A DNA stretch of 64,000 nt from Cellvibrio sp. PSBB006 (GCF_002162135.1 NZ_CP021382.1:1364001-1428000); one strand, 5' to 3'. Positions 1-10,018 are shown, numbered from the stretch's first letter. Notes: generated from the sequence alone by a model not told the origin. Numbers and translations are program-made.

Positions 1-1230
1 ATCCGCAATAACATAAGTGCTTTCCAATTGATGAAGATTTGCATACAGCTTGATACTTTTTGCATCGGCCTGCGGTTGAACCAGCGTAAAGCACTCTGCT
101 ACCACCCGCGAGGTTAATACCGGCTCCAGAGAAACTGTCATCTTGCCCGATTCGATCTTGGCCAGATCAAGCACATCATTGATTAATTGCAGTAAGTGCT
201 CTCCCGCTTTGCGAATTTCGTGCAAGTTATCCACCTGATTGTGGGTCAGGTTGCCGTCGTATTCGAACAGTTGTGCATAACCGAGAATCGCGTTCAAGGG
301 TGTACGCAATTCATGACTCATGCTGGATAAAAATTCGGACTTGGCCTGGTTGGCTTTTTCAGCAGCAACCTTGGCTTGCATTACCCGCTCTTCGGCACGC
401 TTGATGTCGGTGATGTCCATATTAGTACCGGACATCCGTATCGCACGGCCTTCTTCATTGAAATAAGCGCGACCGCGACAACGAATCCAGCGGATTTCAC
501 CTTGCGTGCTGATAATGCGGTATTCAAAATCAAAAGCGCCTTTGTTTTGCAGATATTCGGCGAGGGCTTGATCAAACTTTGACAAATCGTCAGGGTAAAT
601 ATGGTTACGCCATACTTTCAGGCGATCCTCTCCCTGAGTGAGTACATCATCCTGATCCTCGTAGCCTAATAATTCCCAGCAACGGCTGGAGAAATGAAAA
701 CCACCACGGCCGGCGTACCACTCCCAAATGCCATCGTTGGATGCCTGGATAATACGCACCTGTCGCGCTTCACTTTCGCGCAACGCCGCTTCGGCTTCTT
801 TTAATTCGGTGATGTCAAAATTAACGCCGGAGATATATAAAGCACGGCCATTTTCATCGCGGATAGAATCGGCTCTGGCTTGGGTCCAGATATAATCATC
901 TTGTTTTGTACGAATACGATAACAAGTATTCAGCGGCTCGCCACTGCGCAAATGTTCCCGCGTTGCTTCACGGACATCCTCAACATCATCCGGGTGAATA
1001 AACGCGTATAGCTGGCGAGCGTCATTGATAGCGGCTTCGTCTTCCGGACCATAGCCTAATTGTTCCCAAAATCCACCAGACCAATCAATACGTTGGGTGG
1101 CCAGATCCCACTCCCAAAAACCATAGCCGCTGCCATTAAAGATGCGTTGGAAGCGCGCCAGTGTTTGACGCAATGTATTTACATCATCGCTGTTGCTGAG
1201 GTCATCGCGAAAGCTGAGGTGTCGGGCCAT
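1..1230 (-). CDS. PAS-PAS sensor histidine kinase (3' end outside window)
   Basis: Reading in from the ATG at 1230, 410 codons are open to the window edge. Two PAS/PAC sensor modules (about residues 18-130 and 145-265; each ends in an ISGVNFDIT or MSGTNMDIT type PAC motif) are followed by a short coiled linker and a HisKA phosphoacceptor helix. The helix carries the H-box [14 protein letters not shown], with His306 as the expected phosphorylation site. The ATPase domain and any receiver lie beyond base 1. It is a soluble sensor kinase by what is visible; ligand and partner regulator cannot be told. The frame stays open upstream of 1230 and encodes a hydrophobic stretch ([17 protein letters not shown]), but no ATG is available there and it runs into the terminator at 1306, so 1230 is preferred. 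Confidence 0.9.
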   Translation of the reverse strand, partial: MARHLSFRDDLSNSDDVNTLRQTLARFQRIFNGSGYGFWEWDLATQRIDWSGGFWEQLGYGPEDEAAINDARQLYAFIHPDDVEDVREATREHLRSGEPLNTCYRIRTKQDDYIWTQARADSIRDENGRALYISGVNFDITELKEAEAALRESEARQVRIIQASNDGIWEWYAGRGGFHFSSRCWELLGYEDQDDVLTQGEDRLKVWRNHIYPDDLSKFDQALAEYLQNKGAFDFEYRIISTQGEIRWIRCRGRAYFNEEGRAIRMSGTNMDITDIKRAEERVMQAKVAAEKANQAKSEFLSSMSHELRTPLNAILGYAQLFEYDGNLTHNQVDNLHEIRKAGEHLLQLINDVLDLAKIESGKMTVSLEPVLTSRVVAECFTLVQPQADAKSIKLYANLHQLESTYVIAD

Positions 1231-1305
1231 GGGTGGTGGTTCTTGTCGAAAACAGAAGTGAATGAAACGATAAACCAGAAAAACGTCGATTGCCAGCCCA
1301 TAGTA

Positions 1306-1329
1306 AAACAGCGCCCTAAGGCGCTGTTT
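1306..1329 (-). terminator. Rho-independent terminator after secF
   Basis: A 10-bp perfect stem (1306-1315 with 1320-1329) has a 4-base loop. Read on the minus strand it is followed by TTTTAC. It lies just past the secF stop and ends the tgt/secD/secF transcription unit; it also separates secF from the kinase gene. Confidence 0.85.
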
Positions 1330-1338
1330 AGATCCACA

Positions 1339-2505
1339 TCAGGGAGCTTCGTCGAACTCGGCGCCCTCTTTCACAGGCGGCAGCAAATCCTCTTTGGCAA
1401 TATCGAGCCCCATCAAGATGGAGGCCGCAATGTAAACCGATGAATAGGTACCCACGCCGATACCGATAATCAATGCCAGCGCGAAACCACTGATCAACTC
1501 ACCGCCGAAGATATACAACATAAACAACGTCAGTAAGGTGGTGAACGATGTAAGGATCGTACGTTCGAGCGTTTGACTGAGTGAATAGTTGATCACTTCT
1601 GCCGGTTCCATTTTACGCAAGGTGCGGAAGTTATCGCGAATGCGGTCGAATACTACGATCGTGTCGTTGATTGAATAACCGATCACCGCCAGCACGGCGG
1701 CCAGTACGGTTAAATCGAAATCCAGTTTAAAGATTGAGAAGATACCCAACACGATAATAACGTCGTGCATCAATGCAACCACCGCGCCCACGGAAAATTT
1801 CCATTGGAAACGCACGGCCACATACAACATGACTACGAGCAAGGCGCATAAAATACCCAGGCCGCCGTCATCGCGTAACTCTTCCCCGATCTGCGGACCG
1901 ACAAACTCGCTCCGACGCAATTCAGCCGTTGAACCAGCCTCGTTGGACAAACGCGTTAGCAAATGCGCGGTGTAAACCGAGTCCAGCGTTCTTTCAACGA
2001 CCACGGCCGTATCGGCGCCGCGCGCTTCAAATTCGACTTCGCCAAAACCGCTTTCAGAAAATACTCCTGCCTGTTGCAGCTGATCCGGCGCGACATTGCT
2101 TACCAGCAGCTCATGTGCAAATCGCTCCTTCTCACGCGGGGCACGCTCTACCGCAGCAACATTGATATCCTCGCCTATAGCGGAAAGTTCGCGCTCGATT
2201 TTTATCAGCGCACCATCCTGCATTGAGCCCTGGGTACGAATCAGCACTTCACTTTCTGAACCGAAGAGTACTGCAACCGGGCTTGCAAGCCCCTCGTCCA
2301 CGAGGATGCTGCGGATTTTGGGAATATCGGCAGGCTGCTCAAAGCCCACCTCCATCTGGGTTCCACCGGTAAAGTCCAACCCCAGCTTCAAGCCATTGAC
2401 CGCCAGCGAAACGATGGAAGCAATTACCAGCAGGATTGAGAAGGCAGATGCGATTTTGCGCACCCCCATAAAATTGATCACTTTAGGTTCCTGTGTCATA
2501 GCCAT
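1339..2505 (-). CDS. secF: Protein translocase subunit SecF
   Basis: SecF forms with SecD the membrane complex that uses the proton gradient to help SecYEG finish protein export. Visible are an N-terminal TM after the INFMGVRK motif, the DFTGGTQMEV periplasmic start motif, and a C-terminal block of five TMs with the IGYSINDTIVVFDRIRDN signature. At about 388 aa it is longer than the E. coli protein (323 aa): the periplasmic region between TM1 and TM2 is about 180 residues instead of about 100. The ATG at 2505 is chosen because family members begin shortly before INFMG; a longer frame to 2526 would overlap secD by 10 bases, and the ATG at 2499 is also possible. Confidence 0.95.
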   Translation of the reverse strand: MAMTQEPKVINFMGVRKIASAFSILLVIASIVSLAVNGLKLGLDFTGGTQMEVGFEQPADIPKIRSILVDEGLASPVAVLFGSESEVLIRTQGSMQDGALIKIERELSAIGEDINVAAVERAPREKERFAHELLVSNVAPDQLQQAGVFSESGFGEVEFEARGADTAVVVERTLDSVYTAHLLTRLSNEAGSTAELRRSEFVGPQIGEELRDDGGLGILCALLVVMLYVAVRFQWKFSVGAVVALMHDVIIVLGIFSIFKLDFDLTVLAAVLAVIGYSINDTIVVFDRIRDNFRTLRKMEPAEVINYSLSQTLERTILTSFTTLLTLFMLYIFGGELISGFALALIIGIGVGTYSSVYIAASILMGLDIAKEDLLPPVKEGAEFDEAP

Positions 2506-2516
2506 CTTCTCGCTGA

Positions 2517-4394
2517 TTAGATCCAAAGTTTCTGAAGGTTTTTACGGCGTCCGTACGCCAGGTTCACCATGGCGCGGCTGCACATAATGGCGGTAAACAT
2601 TGAGGTGAGAATACCCACTGACAAGGTCACCGCGAACCCTTTGACCGGCCCGGTTCCGACGGCATACAAAATGACCGCCACAATCAAGGTGGTGATGTTT
2701 GCATCCAGAATGGTGACAAACGCACGCTCGTAACCGCTGTATATCGCCGCCTGGGGGGTTGAACCGTTTTTGAGTTCCTCGCGGATACGCGAGAAGATCA
2801 GTACGTTGGCGTCAACGGCCATACCAATAGTTAATACGATACCGGCCATACCGGGCAGGGTCAGTGTCGCGCCCAGGATGGACATAACACCCACAATCAG
2901 CAACACGTTCAAACCCAGTGCGATATTGGCAAACAGACCGAACACACGGTAATAGACCAGCATGAAGATCAACACGATCAACATACCCCACTTCACCGCA
3001 CTCATACCCAGCGCGATATTCTCTGCGCCCAAAGACGGGCCAATGGTTCGCTCTTCCACAAAGTACATGGGTGCAGCCAAGGCGCCCGCGCGCAGCAGCA
3101 GCGCCAACTCGGAAGCCTCTGCGGAGTTTTCCAGACCGGTAATGCGGAACTGAACCCCCAGCGCAGATTGAATATTGGCCAGGCTGATAATCTTGCGCTC
3201 AACCAGCTGCACCGGCTTTTCTACCGTTTCACCGGCCTCATTGGTCCGGGTCTGTAGATGGGTTTTGTATTCAATAAATAGAATCCCCATACGACGGCCT
3301 ACATTATTACGTGTGGCGCGGTGCATCTTGGTGCCGCCGGCGCTATCGAGGGTGATGTTGACCTGGGGCATATTGGTTTCGGGGTCGAAGCTGCTGCTGG
3401 CATGGGCGACATGGTCACCGGTCAAAATCAGCTGCCGCTCAAGGAACTCATTACCAAACCGACGCTGGTCAAGTTCACTGCGATAGGGAAATTCTTCTTT
3501 GGCCGAAACCAACGCATCCGGTGAAGCTTCCAGACGAAACTCCAGGTTGGCTGTTTTACCAATAATACGTTTTGCCTCAGCCGTGTCCTGTACACCCGGC
3601 AACTGGACGATAATCCGGTTGCTCCCTTGACGCTGAACAATGGGTTCAGACACCCCGAGTTCGTTAACCCGGTTGCGCAGGGTAATAAGGTTCTGGCTCA
3701 GCGCATAATCTTCAATTTCCTTTACGGCCGCCTCGCTCAACTCGGCAGTAAAGACAAACTCATCGGCCTGAGCGTCAGGTTCATTGAACAGGATATTGGG
3801 ATAGTCGCCGCGAATTTCGCTCAACGCTTCATCGCGCAACTCTTCAGAACGAAAGCGTGCAACGATGACATTGTCACGGTTCGCCGCCACATCGCTGTAA
3901 CGCACCCGCGCCTTACGCAACTTGTCTTTGATCTCGTCAGCTGTGATTTCCTGACGTTTGGCGATGGCCGCCGCTGTATCAACCTCCATCAGGAAGTGAA
4001 CACCACCGGACAAATCCAGGCCGAGCTTCATCGGCGCAGCACCCAGGCTGCTCAGCCAATCCGGCGTGGTGGGTGCAGAGTTAAGGGCAACAATATATGA
4101 GGTACCCAGAGCGCTTTTCAGGGCGCGTTGCGCGCGAATTTGCTGGTCACCATTCTGGAAGCGAACCAATGCAGATTTACCATTGGCTTCCGCGCCGAAG
4201 TAGTCGATATCAGCCTCATTAAGCGCTTTTTCGACCTGCTGCAACACCGCCTGATCGATGTCTGTACCACTGGAATCACCGGATATCTGCACCGCAGGAT
4301 CAGGGGTATAAAGATTGGGAACCGAATAAATGAAGCCAAGAGCGGCCACAAATAAAATAAGAAGGTACTTCCAAAGCGGATAGCGGTTCAACAT
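2517..4394 (-). CDS. secD: Protein translocase subunit SecD
   Basis: A 625-residue inner-membrane protein, partner of SecF in preprotein export. It has the family architecture: TM1 (residues 10-25), a large periplasmic P1 domain opening with the LGLDLSGGVHFLMEVD motif near residue 124, then a six-TM block containing the GMAVDANVLIFSRIREEL signature near residue 530. Length matches E. coli SecD (615 aa). The secF start follows almost directly, so the two are co-translated. Upstream, 238 bases separate it from tgt, with no yajC in between. Confidence 0.97.
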   Translation of the reverse strand: MLNRYPLWKYLLILFVAALGFIYSVPNLYTPDPAVQISGDSSGTDIDQAVLQQVEKALNEADIDYFGAEANGKSALVRFQNGDQQIRAQRALKSALGTSYIVALNSAPTTPDWLSSLGAAPMKLGLDLSGGVHFLMEVDTAAAIAKRQEITADEIKDKLRKARVRYSDVAANRDNVIVARFRSEELRDEALSEIRGDYPNILFNEPDAQADEFVFTAELSEAAVKEIEDYALSQNLITLRNRVNELGVSEPIVQRQGSNRIIVQLPGVQDTAEAKRIIGKTANLEFRLEASPDALVSAKEEFPYRSELDQRRFGNEFLERQLILTGDHVAHASSSFDPETNMPQVNITLDSAGGTKMHRATRNNVGRRMGILFIEYKTHLQTRTNEAGETVEKPVQLVERKIISLANIQSALGVQFRITGLENSAEASELALLLRAGALAAPMYFVEERTIGPSLGAENIALGMSAVKWGMLIVLIFMLVYYRVFGLFANIALGLNVLLIVGVMSILGATLTLPGMAGIVLTIGMAVDANVLIFSRIREELKNGSTPQAAIYSGYERAFVTILDANITTLIVAVILYAVGTGPVKGFAVTLSVGILTSMFTAIMCSRAMVNLAYGRRKNLQKLWI

Positions 4395-4632
4395 AGGATT
4401 TTCCGTGACAATTTTTCGCTGTGGCTAGTTATTGGGTGCCTGCAGACGTGACATAACGGGCAACAGACTTGTTATTCACAGCCGTCAAAGCCTGACCTTG
4501 AAGACTGCGTGGGTTCCGGTGCGGCATTCGAGCGAATAGTGCCGCTTCGATAAACCCGCCATAAAAGGGCCGGATTATACCGATTTAACAGGATTCAACA
4601 ACGCGCGCCGCCGGCACATGTTGTTACATCTG
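4395..4632. other. tgt-secD spacer without yajC
   Basis: In E. coli and Pseudomonas the small SecDF partner gene yajC (about 110 aa) sits here. The spacer is only 238 bases and neither strand holds a plausible reading frame of that size. Nothing else is recognised, so secD may have its own promoter here. Confidence 0.75.
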
Positions 4633-5796
<1,164 letters not shown>

Positions 5797-5802
5797 TCAG
5801 AA

Positions 5803-6864
5803 TTAACGGTTGTCGCCCACTTGCTCGGTGTGAGCAGCAGGATTTCGGGTAATAAACATGGCATCGCCGTAGCTGAAGAACCGATAGCGTTGTTCCACTG
5901 CTGCCTGATAAGCCCCCATGGTGTTGCGGTATCCGGCAAAGGCTGACACCAACATCAATAGCGTTGACTCAGGCAAATGAAAATTGGTGACCAGCGCATC
6001 AACCACACGAAATTGATAACCGGGATAAATAAAGATGGAGGTTTCGCCCTGGTAAGGCTGAATAGTACCGCTATGAGCGGCACTTTCGAGGCAACGTACA
6101 CTGGTGGTGCCGACGGCAATAACCCGCTTACCCGCCGCTTTCGTCGCGGTCACCAGACGACACACCTCTTCACCAACATCCATGACTTCACTGTGCATCG
6201 TGTGGTCAGTGACCCGCTCGACCCGCACCGGTTGAAATGTTCCGGCGCCCACGTGAAGTGTGACAAACGCAATCTGCACGCCTTTTTCACGCAACTGCGT
6301 TAACAAGGCTTCATCAAAATGCAGCCCGGCAGTCGGCGCGGCCACTGCCCCCTGTTTCCGACCGTAAACCGTCTGATAACGTTCGCGATCTTCTGCTGCA
6401 TCAGCGCGATCTATATAAGGTGGCAAAGGCATATGCCCAATACGATCCAATACGTCGAGTACGCGCTGGTCCGCCGGAAACAAGAGTTCAAACAAGGCAT
6501 CGTGACGCGCGGTTACGGTCAGGCGGGTACCGTCTTCCAATAAGATGTCGGACCCTGTTTTCGGCGATTTGCTGGCTCGCGTGTGCGCTAACACACGCTG
6601 TTCATCCAGGATTCGCTCTACCAGAATTTCTACCTGACCACCCGTGGCTTTTTGGCCAAACACCCGTGCCGGGATAACGCGCGTATCGTTGAAGATCATT
6701 AAATCCCCCGGCTCAACTAATTCAAGCAAATCGGGAAATTGGCGATGGTGTAAAGCACCGGCATTGCCATCGAGACACAACAACCGACTCCCGCGTCGCT
6801 CTTTTGTCGGCTCGCGCGCTATAAGTGATTCGGGCAGATGGTAAAAAAAATCCTGGCGACGCAT
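5803..6864 (-). CDS. queA: S-adenosylmethionine:tRNA ribosyltransferase-isomerase
   Basis: Transfers and isomerises the ribosyl part of SAM onto preQ1-tRNA to make epoxyqueuosine. The 353-residue product aligns with E. coli QueA throughout: [16 protein letters not shown] start, [55 protein letters not shown] and the C-terminal FSYGDAMFI. The frame is open to 6978, but homologues begin at the ATG at 6864, so this start is used. It is the first gene of the queA-tgt unit and is divergent from tRNA-Leu. Confidence 0.96.
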   Translation of the reverse strand: MRRQDFFYHLPESLIAREPTKERRGSRLLCLDGNAGALHHRQFPDLLELVEPGDLMIFNDTRVIPARVFGQKATGGQVEILVERILDEQRVLAHTRASKSPKTGSDILLEDGTRLTVTARHDALFELLFPADQRVLDVLDRIGHMPLPPYIDRADAAEDRERYQTVYGRKQGAVAAPTAGLHFDEALLTQLREKGVQIAFVTLHVGAGTFQPVRVERVTDHTMHSEVMDVGEEVCRLVTATKAAGKRVIAVGTTSVRCLESAAHSGTIQPYQGETSIFIYPGYQFRVVDALVTNFHLPESTLLMLVSAFAGYRNTMGAYQAAVEQRYRFFSYGDAMFITRNPAAHTEQVGDNR

Positions 6865-6995
6865 GAACACAATATCTGTATGAGTTGACTGAAAGGTGGG
6901 CAAGGTTATAGCAAATCGGCGGTGCTGGCTACGATCCGGCGAACACAGAAAAATCCGGATAATTATGCTTCCTGGCACGGAAGCGCTTTTACCTG

Positions 6996-7023
6996 TTGAC
7001 GCAGCAAAAGTCGTTGATATAAT
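6996..7023 (+). promoter_or_regulatory. Sigma-70 promoter of tRNA-Leu
   Basis: TTGACG (6996-7001) and a perfect TATAAT (7018-7023) are 16 bases apart, ending 12 bases before the tRNA. A G/C-rich stretch follows the -10 box, as often seen in stable-RNA promoters. Confidence 0.85.
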
Positions 7024-7035
7024 GGCGCCCGCTTT

Positions 7036-7122
7036 GCCAGAGTGGTGAAATTGGTAGACACAGGGGATTCAAAATCCCCCGCCCTTAAAAGCGTGTCGGT
7101 TCGAGTCCGACCTCTGGTACCA
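7036..7122 (+). tRNA. tRNA-Leu (anticodon CAA)
   Basis: An 87-base tRNA with encoded CCA. The acceptor GCCAGAG pairs with CTCTGGT (a G-U closing pair); the anticodon arm GGGGA/TCCCC encloses loop TTCAAAA with anticodon CAA at 7070-7072 (reads UUG). A class II variable arm and T arm (GGTTCGAGTCC) follow. Its last 15 bases plus one downstream base form the left copy of the island repeat (see 7108-7123), so this gene is the integration target. Confidence 0.97.
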
Positions 7123-7123
7123 C
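7108..7123 (+). repeat. Left 16-bp attachment repeat (attL-like)
   Basis: CGACCTCTGGTACCAC, at the 3' end of tRNA-Leu, recurs exactly at 11646-11661. A 3'-tRNA repeat of this length at both ends of foreign-looking DNA is the classic mark of tyrosine-integrase insertion. Confidence 0.8.
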
Positions 7124-7133
7124 CTTCCGAAAC

Positions 7134-7166
7134 AAGGGCTTACAGAGATGTAAGCCCTTTTTCTTT
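7134..7166 (+). terminator. Terminator after tRNA-Leu
   Basis: A 10-bp perfect stem (7134-7143 with 7150-7159) and a following T-rich tract end the tRNA transcript 12 bases past its CCA. Confidence 0.9.
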
Positions 7167-7902
7167 GCCTGTCCGAATGCGCTAGCACTACCAACGGGGG
7201 CACCATGGGGGCACCGGTTTTGAAAACCGCGTCGTTGCTGGCATTGCGTTCGTTTTGATGCGCTCGCTCACCCTTCACAGTTGTTCATTCCATTTCAAAA
7301 CCTGAAAACACCTTGCACACTGGCGCTGCAAAAACGCTGGCTGCGCTTCACCTTTGAGATTCAGAAACGTTTAATTTTTGCTAAAGCGCGCAGATCGGGG
7401 AGGAGTGATTTTTCGGCCAACCTAACACGAGCAGTAAAAACGTGCCTTCCTCAAATCACGGGCTTAATCACACACGCTGTCATTCCGATCTTGATCTCAC
7501 CTGATTCGGAACAAGTCTTCGCCAAAGGGATAAACGCCCGGCGGCTAAAGGGCTGAGGCAACATAAAGTTTTCGATGTGGCTGCGGAGCGGTGAAGCTGT
7601 AAACGTGGCGAAACCAAGCTCGTTGGCATATGATTAATTTCACGCTTTTCCTTGAGCGAAAAGCGATTATCGTGAATATTTCACGATAATAACTGGGTTG
7701 AATACCCAACGGACCAGCTCTTTCTTTCAAATTCAAGGACTTAGCGTTTGATGTAGGCTAGGTTAAGAAATTAATGTCCATTCACGCTAATAATTATTAT
7801 GAGGCTGGATGGCCTCATTAACAGACTGTTAAGGTAAGCGGTAGTACCGTCACACATAGCTCTTTTCATCAAAATCAATAAGTAAAACTTCGAGAGGAAA
7901 CA
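7167..7902. other. Long non-coding left arm of the island
   Basis: No convincing gene on either strand; the open frames are short and unlike any family. It holds a repeated GGGGGCACC motif (about 7195-7222), two hairpins (7643-7665 and 7799-7818) and a perfect operator-like inverted repeat (7666-7690). The first 16 codons from the ATG at 7203 could be a decayed gene start, but no match is recognised. This is where a lost integrase would be expected. Confidence 0.6.
7666..7690. promoter_or_regulatory. Perfect operator-like inverted repeat
   Basis: Two 11-base arms, ATTATCGTGAA and TTCACGATAAT, flank a 3-base centre (7677-7679). Size and symmetry are those of a dimeric repressor site. A second, smaller hairpin (8-base arms, 7643-7650 and 7658-7665) adjoins it. 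No regulator gene is present nearby; a repressor left over from the lost phage or island is one reading. Confidence 0.5.
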
Positions 7903-8163
7903 ATGGAAAAAGAACAATTTAAGAAGGCGCTTGAAGAAAGGCTCGCAAAACGGCTTGAAGCAGAGACCTTTGATGAGCTAACTGTTGGTGGTAGCAAAAT
8001 GCGCTTTGACATGGCTATGGCAATTAATGGCTATCCTTTTGAACTACCTGAAGGAGCCTCCGAAGAAGACTATACTCCGCTCTTAACAGACCAGCAGTAT
8101 ATGTCAGGGAAATTTGACGGAATTATTGATGAAGTTTTTATGAAGGCATTAAGGAATTCCTAA
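7903..8163 (+). CDS. Hypothetical integron-cassette protein, 86 aa
   Basis: An acidic, soluble 86-residue protein with no signal or membrane segment and no recognised family. The N-terminal third is a charged amphipathic helix (EKEQFKKALEERLAKRLEAE). AGAGGA lies 6 bases before the ATG. The stop falls 26 bases before the attC-like site at 8189, the arrangement of a gene cassette. Function unknown; many cassette proteins of this size are toxins, antitoxins or phage-defence parts, but nothing in the sequence shows that here. Confidence 0.75.
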   Translation: MEKEQFKKALEERLAKRLEAETFDELTVGGSKMRFDMAMAINGYPFELPEGASEEDYTPLLTDQQYMSGKFDGIIDEVFMKALRNS

Positions 8164-8188
8164 ATTAACTGGAACAAAAAATAGAAAA

Positions 8189-8318
8189 CCTTAACAAGGC
8201 GCAGCAACTCGCCACTGCGTGGCTGGACAGTTTGTAAGTTGCGCCTTTGTGGTTTTGCTGCGCAAAATTAATCCACAAAGTCAAAACTTACAAACTGCCG
8301 TTGTGCTTGGCGTTAGCA
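8189..8318 (+). repeat. attC-like recombination site 1
   Basis: An imperfect palindrome runs from CTTAAC (8190-8195) to GTTAGCA (8312-8318). The arms pair strongly: 8229-8240 (AGTTTGTAAGTT) with 8285-8296, and 8245-8252 with 8273-8280, separated by a 4x4 internal loop and closed by a 20-base terminal loop. TAAC/GTTA at the two ends, the length of about 130 bases and the position right after a short plus-strand gene match integron attC sites; the last base before the IntI cut would be G8312. The outer boxes are not perfect consensus. Confidence 0.75.
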
Positions 8319-8375
8319 TACCGAGTTCCCCAAGAAAAGTAGACACCTCACTACCACCTAACGAGGGTCTAGAAA

Positions 8376-8693
8376 ATGACAAAGAAAACCAGAAACAAGT
8401 ACAACCACTATACGGAAGATTTTCGGCGCGAAGCGGTACGCCGTGCGGACGACCCCAATACCAGTGCTGCCGAGGTAGCGAAAGAACTCGGAATTCACCC
8501 CGGCCAAATCTATAACTGGCGTCGACAATACAAGCGATTGTCCGACAAGCAGTTTAATAGCATCCAGGGGGTGGATTATTCTATGAACGAGAGCGAAGAA
8601 ATCCGCAAACTCAAGCGGCAGATCTCAGATCTGAAAGAAGAGAATGAATTTCTAAAAAAGGCGACGGCGTACTTCAGCAAAGACAAATGGTGA
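8376..8693 (+). CDS. IS3-family transposase OrfA
   Basis: A 105-residue DNA-binding subunit. The helix-turn-helix (about residues 10-50, HYTEDFRREAVRRADD...IHPGQIYNWRRQYK) is followed by a leucine-zipper-like coil (75-98, IRKLKRQISDLKEENEFLKKA). The slippery sequence A AAA AAG at 8654-8660 is in the correct phase (CTA AAA AAG) to shift ribosomes -1 into orfB and give the OrfAB transposase. Confidence 0.93.
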   Translation: MTKKTRNKYNHYTEDFRREAVRRADDPNTSAAEVAKELGIHPGQIYNWRRQYKRLSDKQFNSIQGVDYSMNESEEIRKLKRQISDLKEENEFLKKATAYFSKDKW

Positions 8694-9559
8694 AGTACGC
8701 CTTCATTGAGTCATTGCGTAATGAATATGCCGTGACCAAGATGTGCCGCTGGGCTCACGTCAGCCGGTCTGGTTACTACAAGTGGCGCTCGCGCAAACCG
8801 AGTGAAACTGAGCTGAGACGGCTCGACGCGGAGTGCCAGCTGATTAACCTGTTTACGCGCTTTAAATCGCGCTACGGAGCGCCGCGCATGACGGTTGAGC
8901 TGAATGAAACCGGCGTGTCTATCAGCAAGAACACAGTGGCGAAACTCATGGCCAAACAAGGACTTAAAGCGAGAAATGGCAAAGGCTACAAGTACTTTCC
9001 TGATGTCTTAGCCAGAAACCATGTCAGTGATAACCTGCTGCGGCGCAACTTCCAGGCCCGCAAACCCAACGAGAAGTGGGTGTCGGACATAACCTACATC
9101 AAAGTTGAAAAAGGCTTTGTTTACCTCGCCGTTATCATGGATCTATTCTCACGAAAAATAATTGGCTGGTCACTCGACAGCACCATGACTAACCAGTTGA
9201 TTATGGACGCCTTCAAGATGGCGGTTACTTCGCGTCATGTGGAACCTGGTTTGATCCTGCATTCGGATCGTGGTGTGCAATACCGTTCGTGGGAGTATCA
9301 GCAGCTATTGCTTGACGAGAAGATCCGGCCTAGCATGAGCCGTAAAGGTAATTGCTGGGACAACGCCGCGATGGAGTCCTTCTTCGCTCGCTTCAAAGTT
9401 GAAGCACTCTACGCTGAAGATGTCAGCACGAAGAAAGAAGCTTATTCGTGTGTATTTGATTACATCGAATTATTTTATAATAGCCACCGACGACACAGCA
9501 CGCTGGGTTACAAAAGCCCGAATAATTTTGAAGCAACTTATGAAAAAATGTGCGCTTGA
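8687..9559 (+). CDS. IS3-family transposase OrfB (DDE integrase domain)
   Basis: 290 residues with the HTH_21 segment and the rve integrase fold. The catalytic triad is present: Asp in WVSDITYI, Asp in LHSDRGVQY, and Glu in AMESFFARFKVE, with the usual 35-residue D-E spacing. The C-terminal NSHRRHSTLGYKSP motif is intact. It overlaps orfA by 7 bases in the -1 frame (ATGGTGA), so it is made mainly as an OrfAB fusion. The element looks intact and potentially active. Confidence 0.94.
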   Translation: MVKYAFIESLRNEYAVTKMCRWAHVSRSGYYKWRSRKPSETELRRLDAECQLINLFTRFKSRYGAPRMTVELNETGVSISKNTVAKLMAKQGLKARNGKGYKYFPDVLARNHVSDNLLRRNFQARKPNEKWVSDITYIKVEKGFVYLAVIMDLFSRKIIGWSLDSTMTNQLIMDAFKMAVTSRHVEPGLILHSDRGVQYRSWEYQQLLLDEKIRPSMSRKGNCWDNAAMESFFARFKVEALYAEDVSTKKEAYSCVFDYIELFYNSHRRHSTLGYKSPNNFEATYEKMCA

Positions 9560-9625
9560 AGCTGTGTCTACTTTTGGTGGGGAAGATCAATCTAATAGTA
9601 AGTTCATTTCTCTCTGGAGATCGAA

Positions 9626-10009
9626 GTGGAATTTGCAAGTGTAATAGCTATCGTGGCATTAGTGTTTGCAGGATTGCAATGGTATACAAATCATAAGCGT
9701 TTTAAGCACGAACTGTTTGATCGCCGGTACAAGGTGTACGACGCCACTAGCCGATTTTTAGGCCGTTTAGGTGCGCATCGAAAGATGCGTTCTGAAGATG
9801 AGATGGAGTTTTTAACAGAGACGGCAGGGACCAGATTTATTTTCTCCCCTTTGGAGGAAAAATACATTGAACGCATATTGAGAATTGGGCTCGACCTCAA
9901 TCTGGCCGGTGAAGAATCTCGGCATGAAGATAAGAACGCTATTATGGCCAAAATCCGCGATGAAATGTCGCAGATGAACCAAGTATTTGGCAGCTATCTT
10001 AAACTGTAG
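9626..10009 (+). CDS. Hypothetical one-TM cassette protein, 127 aa
   Basis: Starts at a GTG with GGAG 6-7 bases upstream. A single N-terminal membrane segment (residues 4-20, SVIAIVALVFAGLQWYT) is followed by a basic patch (NHKRFKHELFDRRYK) and a soluble alpha-helical tail, so it is predicted to be N-out/C-in with a cytoplasmic body. No recognised family. It is followed by a second attC-like structure and so looks like a gene cassette; its leader is interrupted by the IS3 element, which may affect expression. Function unknown. Confidence 0.75.
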   Translation: MEFASVIAIVALVFAGLQWYTNHKRFKHELFDRRYKVYDATSRFLGRLGAHRKMRSEDEMEFLTETAGTRFIFSPLEEKYIERILRIGLDLNLAGEESRHEDKNAIMAKIRDEMSQMNQVFGSYLKL

Positions 10010-10018
10010 AAGTGATTT

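Larger units (their letters stand above)
8326..9584 (+). mobile_element. IS3-family insertion sequence
   Basis: About 1,259 bp, bounded by 21-base imperfect inverted repeats (8326-8346 and 9564-9584, two mismatches). It holds overlapping orfA and orfB with the usual A6G slippery site. It begins 7 bases after the end of attC-like site 1, splitting the leader of the second cassette. No 3-4 bp target duplication is evident (GAG on the left, GAT on the right). Confidence 0.9.

Noticed and set aside
7203..7256. Possible start of an island integrase (MGAPVLKTAS..., stop after 17 codons)
   Set aside because: Too short to judge and no recombinase motif follows in any frame; only noted under the left arm of the island.
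7069..7278. A 69-codon minus-strand frame over tRNA-Leu ending SDSNRHAFKGGGF
   Set aside because: It is the antisense translation of the tRNA and its terminator, a common annotation artefact, with no ribosome site.
7824..7842. An attC right end (GTTAAGG) before the first cassette gene
   Set aside because: The last core base is wrong and no partner arm could be found upstream.
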